A DNA stretch of 64,000 nt, taken from contig NC_133122.1 of the NCBI RefSeq assembly GCF_033568475.1, forward strand, positions 149,434,861 through 149,498,860. Reading direction: 5' to 3'. A model generated the notes under the pieces. That model made no database searches. It was not told the DNA's origin and saw only the letters and a program-made list of their open reading frames with translations. A program made the translations under genes and the position numbers. Shown here piece after piece: positions 1 to 12,003 of the stretch. The stretch comes from Henckelia pumila. Lineage: Eukaryota > Streptophyta > Magnoliopsida > Lamiales > Gesneriaceae. Numbering within the stretch: the first letter of the stretch is position 1; every line of letters starts with the position of its first letter.

Positions 1-639
1 ATATTCCTGATGATATACATGTTATGAAAATGATTTCTATTATCATTTTAATTATATTATTCTCAAAGTTTTTAGAAAATATTTATATACAAAAAATTAT
101 ATATATTTAATATTTTGATATTTTGTGAAATATATATGTATAACTCATGCAATTATATATTAATATATTAGTTGATAACAAGATTTATAAATAAACATAT
201 GATCACCTTACCAGTGTGTTTTAAAATTTCAAATTTTGCAATTTAGAATATATATAATAAGGAATAAAAATCTAACTTGTGATTTTATGATATTTTATTA
301 CTAAGGGACTAGTAATAATCCGGTTTGGGGTGTAATGAAATTTAAAATTTTTAATTATTTATATGTTAAAAGTTGTGTTTTAAAATTAAAGTTTCATTAA
401 AATTATGAAGTTGTATTATTTTAGTGTTATGTGTTTATATTTAAATGTTTTACTAAAAATGTTGTAATTTACGGTTTGCGCAAGTTTGGTAAAAATAAAA
501 TTACTCAAGCTACAGAGGTCATATTGGAGTAATCTTAGATCCTGTAGAATCAAAATACAGGCATCTTCAACTTTGTAGAAGATAAGAAATTCCAAAAACC
601 TCATTAAGATGATCAAAATGATCAAACATCAAAATGGAG
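1..639. other. AT-rich intergenic sequence, nothing recognised
   Basis: Very AT-rich sequence with no coding potential that I can support. Short reading frames here lack any recognisable motif. It may be the start of the LTR-like stretch that follows, but I see no terminus. Confidence 0.5.
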
Positions 640-1091
640 ACAAATTTATTTTTACTATGACCAGCTTGGAGTAAAATATCATAAATAATTCACCTTTTAT
701 CCAAAAAGGTGAATCATATGTCAAAACACATCTACACAAAATTTTCTACGTGTTCTATTTTGAGTGCAAAGGCTGAATAGGTGATTTAAGGCATCAAACA
801 TGCCAATTAAAGTTGGGACATGGTATTGACATTCAAGGAGACAAGCAACCACCAACTTTACTATTTCACTTTTAATGAGTCTTGGACTCTTGCTCTCATT
901 TGACCTATAAATAAATGTGTTGTATAAGCTTTGAAGTGTGCAAAAGTGTAGAAAAATTTCTCACTTATAAAATAAATATTGTGTGTGTTAGAATAAGAGT
1001 TTGAGTGTGCATATTTCTCCAAGTTTAAGTATGAAATTTCTTTTATCCTTACTCTTGAATCTTATGTTCATGACAAGCTAAATCCTTTTAT

Positions 1092-1806
1092 GTCAAGGTG
1101 AAAAGGTTTCATTGTTGGTCAAGTAATATTGTTTATATTTTGTATATTCTTCCCTTTAATATTTTTATTTTGTTTTACTAATTGATCTTTATTTGTAGGT
1201 ATAATTTGGATGATTTATTGTTATTTATTTACATCAAATACATGGTACCTTAAATGTGGTTATCTTGATTTGTTGTCTAATATGATACAATAAATACTAC
1301 AATAATTATATACTATAAATATATGTATCAATTTATAATAAAATCATATATATTATTTAGACAATTGCGTGGCTCTGCCGATTGTTCTAAATAATATATT
1401 GAAATTTGAACTAAAATTTACTTTTCGGCAACTAACATTTACTTTCTCGTATCTAACATTTACTTTTTCGCAACTAACATTTTCTTTCTCGCATCTAACA
1501 TAAAAAAAGTCATATATTTTATTTAAACGATGGCGTGGCTCTGCCGGTTGTTCTAAATGAAATATGATGATTTGATCTAACATTTAATTTTATGTCAATT
1601 AATATTTATGCATTTATATATATATTATGGGTACCATGTATTAAATATTTGTTAATCTGATATTATTATAGTGAAAACTATATTATATGATATATTTATT
1701 TAAACATTTCATAGTTATTTTATGTTTATTCTTATATTAGTTTATTTTATTTATTTTTGTTAAGCAATCTTATATAAACCAACAATGAATCTTTGAAGCC
1801 TTGACA
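1092..1806. repeat. Large imperfect foldback (about 715 bp)
   Basis: The left end (TGTCAAGG...TTTCATTGTTGGT, 1092-1120) is the inverse of the right end (ACCAACAATGAATCTTTGAAGCCTTGACA region, 1778-1806). A second inverted match, around ATACATGGTACC (near 1240) and GGTACCATGTAT (near 1629), keeps the same order. Two smaller hairpins sit inside, each with arms like TTATTTAGACAAT and ATTGTTCTAAATAA around a GCGTGGCTCTGCCG loop. The arms are diverged between these islands. Confidence 0.6.
1420..1502. repeat. Four tandem 21-bp units
   Basis: Units of the form ACTTTCTCGTATCTAACATTT run at 1420-1440, 1441-1461, 1462-1482 and 1483-1502 with few changes. Units alternate between a CAACTAAC and a TATCTAAC-like core. 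On the minus strand the 7-codon period stays open as a short K-V-N-V-x-x repeat, which I take as chance. The array is at the centre of the foldback. Confidence 0.85.
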
Positions 1807-2003
1807 ATTTTATAATTTATGTACTTTAAATTTTATAATAATCTTTCCATCTATAATCTATAATTGTTAAACTTAAACTTACAAAATCCTTTCTGTGGAT
1901 CGATCTCGTACTCACGAGTATATTACTTGCAGACAACCTACACTTCGGTGAATTACAATTTAAGTAGTAGCACATATAAATGCATCTACAAGTATAAATT
2001 AAG

Positions 2004-2139
2004 TATATATATATATATATATATATATACAATTATATATGGATATAATATATTTATATATATGATTTAGCCGTGTGAGCGTACGTGGGTGCAATATACA
2101 TATGTATATTATATATATATGGTAATAATATACAAAAAT

Positions 2140-2176
<37 letters not shown>
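2004..2176. repeat. (TA)n microsatellites
   Basis: Two runs of alternating TA, about 2004-2029 and 2142-2176, separated by AT-rich sequence. Confidence 0.9.
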
Positions 2177-2181
<5 letters not shown>

Positions 2182-2885
2182 TATTGTCTTTAATAAACAA
2201 CTTGCTCGCCAAGAAATTAAATACATAATTTATACATGTATGATTTTCGAAAATCACACCCTAAATATGTAAGAATCGGCCACCACCTCTAATTCATGAA
2301 ATATTATTATGGTGTTTTCCAGTCCGTTTATTATCTCAACAAAAAATTTATTTTCTCTCTAGTACGAGTTTGAAGAGAAATAGGCAATCTGGTCGTGAAT
2401 TGATTCAGAGATCGAAAAAAGGAAATTTCAGTTAATCGTTCGTAGGGATATAATGAAGAGCTATTTCTGCTAATCCGAAATAGTTGGTGTCAAATGAGAT
2501 TACTCACCAAATGTATTATAACTTAACATCATATGAATGTTATTTAAATCATACGAGTGTCCAAGAAATTTTGAATGTCAAAATTATATTTTTTAAAACT
2601 TCTGCTGCGTTTTGGACGCGAGAAAACAATACTCCAACAATATCTTGATCGAAGCATTTTTATCTCTTTGATATTTTGTGTCCTTATATGATTGAGAGGT
2701 TCTTGGTGTATTTTTGGGACTTACAAATTGGATAGTGATCTAAAATTGTAATTTTCCTCCTTTGCATTTCCCTCCTTGAAATTTCGTTTCATTAATTTTA
2801 TCGAAATCGAGTTTTAATCATGTTTCTTCATTTATTTGACAATTTCAATTTTTTCATCTAAAATGCTGATGTAAAACTGTACACA
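2177..2885. other. Intergenic sequence, nothing recognised
   Basis: No coding frame, terminal repeat or RNA gene seen. It is the left flank of the solo LTR that starts at 2886. Confidence 0.5.
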
Positions 2886-2979
2886 TGTTTTAACCCGACT
2901 CTTAATTAAGTTAATCTACTGCCTAAACATGATTAAGGGATTCACATTCGGGTTTAAGGAGTTGCAAATCGAATTCAAG

Positions 2980-3345
2980 ACGATCAATAATGGTTCCGAG
3001 GGTTCTAATGTTGGGATAATTCGGAAGCTCCGAAGAGCAGTTCAGAAACACTGAATTGGTTCGGAAGCCAGTATTGTTGATCGAAAGAACGAACCAATTC
3101 GGAAACTCCGAATTGCAGATCAGAAGCTCCGAATCTTATTGCAGTCAGACAGGGTATGATTTTTGATTTGATGATTCAACGTGACAGAGTTTAGAAGATT
3201 CGAACTAGAGTTCAGAAGATCCGAATGTTTTCGATAGCTGAGTTGTCCAATCAAAGGAGACGCGCTCGGTGGAGGTAGTTTGGAAGGAACACTGAAAGTT
3301 CCGAAGTGCATTCGGAAGGCCCGAACCTGAAATAGGATGTTCCGA
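2980..3345 (+). repeat. Array of TTCGGA-AGC-TCCGAA-like dyads in LTR A
   Basis: Repeated self-complementary motifs built on TTCGGA/TCCGAA halves, for example TTCGGAAGCTCCGAA near 3009, TTCGGAAACTCCGAA near 3094 and CAGAAGCTCCGAA near 3120, with more decayed copies to about 3345. They lie directly upstream of the TATA box of this LTR. Confidence 0.75.
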
Positions 3346-3352
3346 TTGTGGT

Positions 3353-3361
3353 CTATAAATA
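3353..3361 (+). promoter_or_regulatory. TATA box of LTR A
   Basis: CTATAAATAAGG sits just downstream of the dyad array, where the U3 promoter of an LTR is expected. The same arrangement (array, then TATA) is seen in other LTRs of this window. Confidence 0.6.
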
Positions 3362-4164
3362 AGGGCCGAGAGCTCATTTGTCCTTGCTAATTTCTATCTT
3401 CCCTATCGTTTTTTGCTCGATTCTAGTGGGTTCTAAGAATTGTTTCGGAGGCCAGTCGAGAGCGAGGCACTATCGAGATTGTAGCAGAGTTGTGCCTTTG
3501 TTTTGAGGTCATCGTCATCAAAGGCTAAATACAAACGCATGTATATTACTAGACTCTAATTAGCCTCAATGAGTAGCTATTAGAGTAGCTATTAGTCTAG
3601 CTAATGCTTTTAATGGACGTTTAGTGATACAGTGATTGTCTGCTTATAGGGTTGAATTAGAGAGCCAGCATCGCTAGGTTGCTTATTTTGAGGTACCGAC
3701 GTTCTATCTGAGATATCTTGATTAAGTATGCATGTTCTATGTTTGCATGGTTTATATGACATGGTTTATGTGCATTTATTATGTCACGATTATTATGCTG
3801 CATGCATTATCACGTTGAACATATACCTTGATATTATTAGTAGAGGGGTTGCTCAAACCCAAGATTTTGTGGATTCCATGGATCCGATAATTTCACGTAT
3901 TTCTTATGGTATGAGAGTACCTCCTGATGCGACGGCCTAGTGTGCTTCATACCATGACGTCATTTGTTGAGCAAGATTTTCTACCATGATAGTTTTTGGA
4001 TACCCGTTCATTTGCATTTAGCATTCATAACATGTGTATACTCATACTTTCGTATAGCTCATGTCCTCGGTTTTGGTTCTGGACACCCCATTCTACGGGG
4101 CAGAACTTAGGTTGGATGGATCGAGTGGTAGCGGTCGTTGAGTTGCAACAGGGTGGATTGTACT

Positions 4165-5473
4165 TGTTGCAAAATTTGTGCCCGCAAGTGCACGGTGTCA
4201 AGTTTTAATATCATAATAAATAGAGTGTCGATCCCACGAGGAATAAAGTTATAATATTCAGTACTTGTAATTAAAATAGTCTTAACTTTATTTAGAAAAT
4301 CCATAATCAGAAAATTAGCAAAAAAATAAAAATAAGTAGAGGATTTTTTTAATATCACGCACACAACTTTCAGGAATTATCAATCAGATGAAAAATGGTC
4401 TAGAGGTTTAGATTTCACCTGGTTTCGACAACAATCACTCATAAATAATTTATTTTCATGAATTCCTTTCAATTAATAACCAAGAACACATAAGTGTATT
4501 ATTTCCTCTCTCGAGTGCCGAATAATATGTGTCAACTACAATTCAATTCCAATATCCCTATTAAGAATCTAATTGCAGTGATCTATGTAAAACAATGTTC
4601 TTCCTTAGGCTCCATTAAAGTTATATACTCTCCCGAGTTATATAAACAATTAATAGTGTTATTTCTATTGGTCCTATTCAAAATTGCCTCTGTCGAGTGC
4701 CAAATTTCAAAAAAATATTACAATTAAATTAGTGATCAAATAATTGAAAAGACATTCAAATCTAGAAAAATAATTAATCTAGAAGAACACAATTCAATAA
4801 AATAAAAATTCATGAAAGTGTCTACACCAGGTTCTATCCAACCCCTAGACTAAGAAATTTAGTTCATAATCAAATTCAAATAAAACCAAATCATGTTCAT
4901 GAAACTAGACATCAATTCAGAAATTAATAATTCAAAGGAAAGAAAACAAAGCCAAATATTCGATGCCGTGTCCGGTCTATCGATCTTCAAACTATGCTGA
5001 TTGATGTTCTTCAAATTCCTTGCCCAAAAATTCACGATCAAATTCTCCAATATTTTCTTTAGGTTGTGGCGACTGATGATGCTTGTTTCTAATTAGAAAA
5101 TCCCAATTTTATACAACCTCCAGGTTGTCCAAGAAAAAGCCAAGGAAAATACCCGAGTTTCCTTGTATAGTAAAATTCTCGGCTTCAAAAAATCCCGTCG
5201 CGCGGGCGCGCTTCACTTACGCACAACAATCTTCCGAACCATTCCTCACAGTGCGGCCGCGCTTCTGGCTCGAATTTAAGCCTTTTTCCCACTTGTTCAA
5301 GTCTTGATTTCCACTCTTTTCTCCAATCTTTTGGCTTATTTTCACTTGAACTCATCAACTCAATTCTTTCCTACAAACACAAAAACAACAACAAACTCAC
5401 GCAATATCTCCCATTAAACTACAAAATCCAAGTAAAAATATAAACAAATTAAGTGCACAAAATGCACTTATCA
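4165..5473 (-). mobile_element. Solo LTR of the Gypsy-B family, nested in LTR A
   Basis: Begins TGTTGC and ends CTTATCA on the plus strand, with a perfect 5-bp target-site duplication GTACT (4160-4164 and 5474-5478). It matches both LTRs of the Gypsy-type element at 26130-35046: a shared CACGGTGTCAAGTTTTAAT start, a block of TTCACCTGGTTT and ATTGTATTATTTCC-like phrases, and the AATTAAGTGC end. At 1,309 bp it is shorter than those LTRs (about 1,577 bp). Near 5190-5265 it has GC-rich self-complementary motifs (GTCGCGCGGGCGCGC, GCGGCCGCGC). In minus orientation these lie upstream of a TATA-like TATAAAATTGG near 5108. Confidence 0.85.
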
Positions 5474-5689
5474 GTACTGTACCAAGTTTTTATTTGTGGG
5501 ATTTTGTATTATATTCGATGGGGTTGTATAAAATTTATCGATATTTGTTTTTGGTCGATTGTATTCTTTCCGGTAGATCAGTTGAATTATTTAAGTTTCT
5601 GTTAGTTTAATTGATTATTGTGTTTTAAGTTAATTTGCATGCTTAAGCTTTGCTTAGTTAGTGATTCCGGGATGAGTCACTACAACACT

Positions 5690-6009
5690 TGAGTTTCATG
5701 TCCTTACCACATCATCTTCATGTCGTAAAAATTTCAAAATTGTAAAAAATAAATTAATACAAAAATTGCAGTTTACATTCTTACAATGCAAAACTGCAAC
5801 TGAAAAATTTTAAATATACAAACCAAAGTCACAATTTCCTAGATTGTGAGAGATAATGCAGTACATGATGAGTTTTTAGCGAATGGTGATAACTAAAACA
5901 TAATGTTTGAGTTACTATATAATTAAAATGATGTTTTTCATCCTCCATGCATTATGGCAAACCCTATGGGTTAAGGAAAATGATTAATAGTAAAAATGAT
6001 CACCATGAA

Positions 6010-6011
<2 letters not shown>
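5690..6011. other. Intergenic sequence, nothing recognised
   Basis: Right flank of LTR A. No gene or element boundary was seen before the (TA)n run at 6012. Confidence 0.45.

Positions 6012-6054
<43 letters not shown>
6012..6054. repeat. (TA)n microsatellite
   Basis: About 21 TA units. It abuts the truncated end of the reversed LTR that begins at 6055. Confidence 0.95.
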
Positions 6055-6057
<3 letters not shown>

Positions 6058-6624
6058 TTGGGTTATGTTAAACTGCTAGGTAAACTGATGTCCCAAAAGA
6101 ACTGTAGCAGTTGACCCTTCAAAACTCCTTAGATTGATTCTGTTGATGTTATTCAACTGAACTCTTTTCTTCTTGTGTGCCGATGTGAATTTGAAAACAA
6201 GTTAGTTTTGCGGAATAATTCAAACCAACAGATTGAACTTGCAATATGATGGAGCGAGTGTGTGAATGTGATGAACTGAAGGTAAGATTGTACAGGGGTT
6301 CATTATGGATGTTTGGAGATTTCAGTGACTCTTACATCACCCCTTCTTCCACCTTAGAATGATTCACTCTAGAAGACTTTGACTATTAAAATCAACTTGC
6401 AACAGCCCACTCTAAGACTATGACTTACACACACTGCCTATCCCAGAACTGCTAGAAATTAACTTCAAGAACACAGTTCACGACTGTTTTATGTTAAAAT
6501 GAGGTTTGTTGTACCTCAACTGATTACAACACTTGTTACAACACAACACTTAGCACTGGTTGATCTTCACTGATCCGCTATGATTGAATACTTGTTCTTG
6601 TGTTCTTCGACTCTCTGATTATAG

Positions 6625-7976
6625 TGTTGGAACCACATAATTTTGGTATTGACATTAATCCAATCTAAATTAGAGATCAAATGATCCTATTGAGAGTCAA
6701 GCACAAAAAGTCATAAACTGACCAAGACTCTAAAGCCAAGAAAATGAGATCAACTGAGTCGATCATCATAACGAGGCGTAGAGATCAACTGAGCATAGTT
6801 AGTAAAGAAGCATTGTCGCTCAGCTAGACTATCAAGCCAAGACAATGAGATCAACTGATTCGATCAACATAACAGAGGCATAGAGATCAACTGAGCATAG
6901 TTAGTAAAGAATCAGTGTCGCTCAGCTATCAGAGCAGTTGAACAGAGCTAAACTGATAGAATGAAGATAACTGGATTCAATTTACTGAGCTAAACTAAAT
7001 CAGTTGGACTTTACTCATTCATTATATAAACTGATCAAGAGTCTGAGTGATTCAAGTCAAATCAATGGAACTATTGTGGATAAGTTCTTCCGTACCAGAC
7101 AAAGCTCCAAAATAAGAAACAGTCACGGGTATTATCTTGACGGAGAATATCTGCAGAAAAGACAAGCCAACGGAAATGATTCGAATTCAAATCAGATGAT
7201 TTTACGCCAAGTATAATTACCCATCATTGGGACACTTTAATTTATCCGACTCTTAAGAAATCTCACATTCATAATCAAATCAGAGGTAAAATGAATTCTT
7301 TCAGTTTAATCACTTGGTCAAGAAAGCAAGCATTGCAAAGCCTATCATAAGAGTTGAAGAACACAAGCAAAGAGCATTCAAGCAGAGAAAAGAACAATTA
7401 GTGCTTAGTATTGTTTATCAACCAGTGTTGTATCAGTGTAATCAGTTGAGGTGCTGCAAACCTCATTGTAACAAGAAGCAACCATGAACTGTGTTTTGAA
7501 GTGTTTCTAGGAGTTCTAGGATAGGCAGTGTGTGTAAGTCCTAGTCTTGAAGTGGTCTGTTGCAAGTTGATTATAATAGTCAAAGTCTTCTAGAGTAAAT
7601 TCTTCCGAGGTGGAAGAAGGTGTGACATAAGAGTATTTGAAATCTCCGAACATCCATAAAAAATCACCGTGCAATCTTACTTTTCAGTTCATCACTCACA
7701 CACGCAGTCAGTCCATCATATCTCAAGTTCAATCTACTACTTTGCATTATTCCACACAAACTAACTTGTTTGCAAATTAGTATCTACATACGAGAAGACA
7801 AGGATTCATTTGACTAACCTTTACTAAATCAATTTAAGGAGTTTTTTAGAGTCAACTGCTACAGTGCTTTTGGGACCTAAGTTTACTCATCAATTGATCA
7901 TAACTACCCAATCAGCAATCATCAATACCATCAAAGTGATATAGAATCATTTTATACACCCTAATCGATCCTATCA
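6625..7976 (+). repeat. 5' LTR of the Copia-type element
   Basis: 1,352 bp, TGTTGGAACC...CCTATCA. It contains a locally repeated ~100-bp motif (GAGATCAACTGAGCATAGTT, seen twice near 6779-6910). The 3' LTR has only one copy, which explains part of the length difference. Confidence 0.8.
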
Positions 7977-7989
7977 AGTGGCATCAGAG

Positions 7990-9350
7990 CGAGGCTCCTT
8001 CTCGTTTATGAACTTATATCAAATGGATGCTTTCGGAGAACTGGCTAAGAGCTTTTGGAGCACAACGCTTAAGAATTGCATTACCAAGACCATTGAAGTA
8101 TGTTCAACTGCCAAAAAGCTTTGGCAAAATTTAGTCGAGATATAAGAAGAAGAGACCAAGACTGGAGAAGGCAGAAGTCAACTAGCAGAACCCACTGAAA
8201 AACCCTGATGTTCAGACAAATGGATGAAGAAAACTGTCTTATGGCTCATGATGATCATAAATCAATAAGAACAAGCTTCAGAGGAACCTTTCACAAGTGT
8301 ACATGTATTTGATTTTAAATCTAATAAATTTACACGAGAGGAGTTAGCCGAACATTTCATGACATGGAAAATGAGTACCGGAGATTGTGTTAAGCATTCG
8401 AAGAAGTTAAAGCTAAGCAATATGACTTGCTAGACTGTTCAACTGAACTTGACGGGAAAATGTCAGTTGAGAAGATCAGTTTAGAGGCAGAGATTGTCAA
8501 GCTTAAAAAAGAGAATGATAAGTACAAGTTGAGAATCAGCAGTTGAATCAGAAAATATAAGGATGGCTGAACTGATTCGAATCTGGAATAAGTTTTTAGT
8601 TTTTTTGATAGAATTGCACGAGTCACAAAAACCAATATGAGACAAAACTGGTCTCAAGTTTAGTGATAAGGATTGCAGACCAACGGAGAATAGTACTCAA
8701 CGTAAACTGAATATGCGCAAAGGGAAATATATCCACTTTGTCAAGTACAGTTTGAGATGTGAACAAAGTAATCCTACCCAAGAGAATGATTAAAATGTTG
8801 AAACTTGGAACAATGTCTGGAAGTTTGGAATTAGATATGTGCCGAAAATTTCTTTGTGCGAAGCAAGACTGCAAGCTCAGTCAAGCTAAACACACCTTTG
8901 TGATTGAGCGCAACAATTGTAGACCTTACAGAAGACTTGATCTAAAAGGCAACAGAGTACATCACAATGAAGGAAAGATGATTGTATACACTACCTCACT
9001 AGAATACTCATGAACACATTACCCACTTCACAACATGCTTTGTGCACACTACTCACGGTCAAATGCATACAAGTTAGCTCACAAGCACACAATGCACAAA
9101 GCGCGAACCCTGTGGGATCCATCCAAAAATCGACCAGTCAAAGTGATTCAAGTATGGATTCCTAAAGGATTAATTCATCGAAGACCCACGTAAAATGGGT
9201 ACCATAGTCCAGTTTGTTTTTGTTTGTAGGAGACAGGAAAAGAAGAATTGCAAAGAGTTAGTTTAGTCAAACCAAAAGTTGACCAACATATATATTATCA
9301 GTTCAGGAAGGAAACTGAAGTAAGGGGGAACGTCAGTCGCATAGAAGATG
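7990..9350 (+). pseudogene. Degenerate Copia gag
   Basis: Conceptual translation over 8010-8880 shows gag-like pieces in changing frames with many stops. Near 8085-8140 is a region like the gag core (KLWQNL-type phrase). Near 8380-8540 is an acidic/basic heptad-like segment (EVKAKQYDLLDCSTELDGKM, then a KLKKENDKYKL phrase) typical of the coiled coil after the core in plant Copia gag. A C-x-C-rich zinc knuckle was not clearly found. Start and stop cannot be fixed. The protein would form the particle shell. It is broken and cannot be made as one product. Confidence 0.6.
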
Positions 9351-9964
9351 GATTAACTTGATGAAAACATCAACTGAATCATCCAAAATAGACTAAGTCA
9401 TCTCCTTTTATTTTATCATTTTTATTGATATCACTTTACATCTACTGTTTTGTTTGTTAGTTAATATTGTTGATCACGGATGCAGGAAATTAAATGCATA
9501 AATAAAAGTAAATAAAGTATTAGACAGAATTAGAAATAGATATTTTATAAATGTTTCAACGTAACACAAATCTCATATTCCACGGTCAGCTTCCAAAATT
9601 CCATTTAGTGATACAACTCAGCAGTTGCAACCTCATGATAGGCTGCGGAGGCGGTGATTCTCTTTAGTACTTGAAGCTCCTTTAGAAGCTTTGCTACAGA
9701 AGATCTACTCCTGAAGAATCTTGAAAAACATCAAAATAGAATAAAGATGCCAGTAGACCGTGCCAATATTAAAAATGGGGAAATAGCAATAAAAACAAAG
9801 TTATATGGACAAGGAAAAAGTTGCACGGTACAAAAGAAAAGCAGTCAAGAAAAGGAACTGATGAAAGCTATGAAAAACAACAGTAAATGTAAGTTGTTGA
9901 AAGTACATCAAAAAGAAAAGATAGAGAAACACTAGCCGGTTATGACAATAAAAAAGGGGGAAAT

Positions 9965-11177
9965 TGTTGGAACCACAGAATTTTGATATTTACATTAATT
10001 CAATCTACATTAGAGATCAACTGATCCTATCGAGAGTCAAGTACAAAAGACATACACTGACCAAGACTCTCAAGCCAAAGAAATGAGATCAACTGAGTCA
10101 ATCAGCATAACATAGGCGTAGAGATCAACTGAGAATAGTTAGTAAAAAAGCTGTGTCACTCAGCTATCGGAGCTGTTGAACAGAGCTAAAATGGCTAAAC
10201 TGAAACAGTTGGACTTTACTCATCCATCATATAAACTGATCAAGAGTTTGAGCGATTGAAGTCAAATAAACAAAACTCTTGTGGATAAGTTCTTCTGTAC
10301 CAGAAAAAGGGCCAAAAGAAGAAACAATCACAGTGTACTATCTTGACAGAGAATGTCTGCGGAAAAGACAAGCCAACGGAAATGATTCGAATTCAAATCA
10401 GATGATTTTTTGTCGAGTATAAATACCCATCATTGGGACACTTCAATTTATCCGACACTTAAGAAATCTCACATACATACTCAAATCAGAGGTAAACTGA
10501 ATTCTTACTCACTTGATCGAGAAAGCAAGCATTGCAAATCCTATCATAAGAGTCGAAGAACACAAGCAAAGAGCATTCAATTAGAGAAAAGATCAATTAG
10601 TGCTTAGTGTTGTTTATCAAATAGTGTTGTATCAGTGTGATCCGTTGAGGTGCTGCAAACTTCATTACAACAATAAGTAGTCGTGAACTGTGTTCTTGAA
10701 GTGTTTCTAAGAGTTTTGGGATAGATGATGTGTGTAAGTACTAGTCTTAGAGTGCGCTGTTGCAAGTTGATTGTAATAGTCAAAGTCTTCTAGAATGAAT
10801 CCATTCGAGGTGAAAGAAGTGGTGATGTAGGAGTATTTGAAATCTTCGAACATCTATAAACAATCACCGTGCAATGTTACTTTTCAATTCATCACTCCCA
10901 CATGCAGTCAGTCCAGCATATCTCAAGTTCAATCTACTAGTATGCATTATTGCGCACAAACTAACTTGTTTGTAAATTAGTATCGACACACAATAAGATG
11001 AAGATTCAGATGACTAACTTAAACTAAATCAATTTAAGGAGTTTTTCTAGGGTCAACTGCTACAGTGCTTTTGGGACCTAAGTTTACACATCAATTGAGC
11101 ATAACTACCCAATCAGCAATCATCGATCCCATAAAAGTGGTATAGTAGCAGTTTATGCACCATAATCGATCCTATTA
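9965..11177 (+). repeat. 3' LTR of the Copia-type element
   Basis: About 1,213 bp, same start as the 5' LTR, and ends CCTATTA (CA changed to TA). Differences from the 5' LTR are scattered substitutions and small gaps, so the insertion is not very recent. Confidence 0.78.
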
Positions 11178-12003
11178 CATAGACTTTAAGATGCTTTCTG
11201 TTTGCTTTCTCGATTAAGCGGGTAAACTGTAGGAATTCAGTTGATCTATAATAGCTTGAATATGTGTATGAGAATTCTTTTCGAGTCGAATGATTCTCAA
11301 GTGCCCTAGTGATGGGTTTTTAAAATTGGCGGGCAACGACTCTATTTGAATTCAAATCAATACCGTTGGCTTGTCTTTTCCGCAGACATTTTCTGTTAAT
11401 ATAGTACACTGTGAGTGTTCTGCTTTCGGCGCATTGTCTTGTACGGGAAAATTCTATCCATAAGAATTCCGTTGAATTGGCTTGCTCAGATCTTTGATCA
11501 GTTTAGGCTTTAGTTGAGTTTAAGCTAACTGATGTAGTTTAGCTCCGTAAGTTGAATTGAGTTTTCTTCATACTTTCAGTTGAACTCTGCTCAACTGCTC
11601 TAATAGCTTAGTGAAACTGATTCTTAGCTAATCGTGTTCAGTTTATCTCTTTGTCTTTGATATGCTAAGGTCAACGGTAAACTCAGTTGATCTCTTTATT
11701 TAGGCTTGAGAGTTTTGTTCAGTTTATGTTCTTTTACTTAGTACCTGATAGAGTTAGTTGATCTCTGATGTAGACTTAATATGTCAATATCAAAACTCTG
11801 TAGTTCTAACAATATATTATCTTAACTCTTTTTCATTAAAACTGAAGATGATTTTAGGAGTGTTTCTAAGAGCTTGTTAGAATCACTTCCTAGATTCTAG
11901 TTCGATGGAAGTGATTAACCGTATTTGTAAACATTGTTTTTGCTTCTAACTTGTGTGATTTTTAAATTAGAAGTAGGATTGATGTTTTGTTAAAAACATT
12001 TTA

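Larger units (their letters stand above)
640..1990 (+). repeat. Probable LTR or leader fragment of a retrotransposon
   Basis: A TATA-like TATAAATAA lies near 905. A phrase near 1895-1925 (GTGGATCGATCTCGTACTC followed by ACGAGTATATTACTTGC) resembles sequence common in long non-coding LTR or leader regions of plant retroelements. The motif GCGTGGCTCTGCCG occurs twice in the same orientation (about 1366-1380 and 1530-1545). No TG/CA termini or target-site duplication could be fixed. The call rests on remembered resemblance and is weak. Confidence 0.35.
2886..5684 (+). mobile_element. Solo LTR (family A), split by a nested solo LTR
   Basis: The LTR starts TGTTTTAACCCGACTC and ends GAGTCACTACA. 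Flanks are ACACA (2881-2885) and ACACT (5685-5689), a target-site duplication with one change. Without the nested element (4165-5473 plus one 5-bp duplication) it is about 1,485 bp. Its parts match, in order, the solo LTR at 37489-38896: the AATTAAGTTAATC...AAACATG start, an array of TTCGGAAGCTCCGAA-like motifs (about 2980-3345), a TATA box, and the ATGTCCTCGGTTTTGG block near 4060. No coding sequence is present. Confidence 0.75.
6625..11177 (+). mobile_element. Copia-type LTR element, non-autonomous, gag remnant only
   Basis: Two direct LTRs (6625-7976 and 9965-11177) flank an internal region of about 2 kb. A primer-binding site lies next to the 5' LTR (TGGCATCAGAGC, 7979-7990; the plant Copia form complementary to initiator tRNA-Met is TGGTATCAGAGC). 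A polypurine tract AAAAAGGGGGAAAT (9951-9964) lies next to the 3' LTR. The flanks TATAG (6620-6624) and CATAG (11178-11182) are a 5-bp target-site duplication with one change. No protease, integrase or reverse transcriptase is present, so any movement needed helper proteins. Confidence 0.8.
6055..11811 (-). mobile_element. Outer LTR (reversed), interrupted by a Copia element of the same family
   Basis: The two outer pieces, 6055-6624 and 11178-11811, together read as one minus-strand LTR. The right end, TAGTTCTAACA, is the inverse of TGTTGGAACCACA, which starts the inserted element's own LTRs. The left piece is the inverse of those LTRs' 3' part, including the GGGACCTAAGTTTAC, CAACTGCTACAGT and AACTTGTTTG blocks. 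The left terminus is lost at the TA microsatellite, so no target-site duplication can be read. It is a solo or truncated LTR. Confidence 0.7.

Noticed and set aside
1353-1583. Minus-strand 76-codon frame with a heptad repeat
   Set aside because: It comes from the 21-bp tandem array inside a foldback; no homology recognised.
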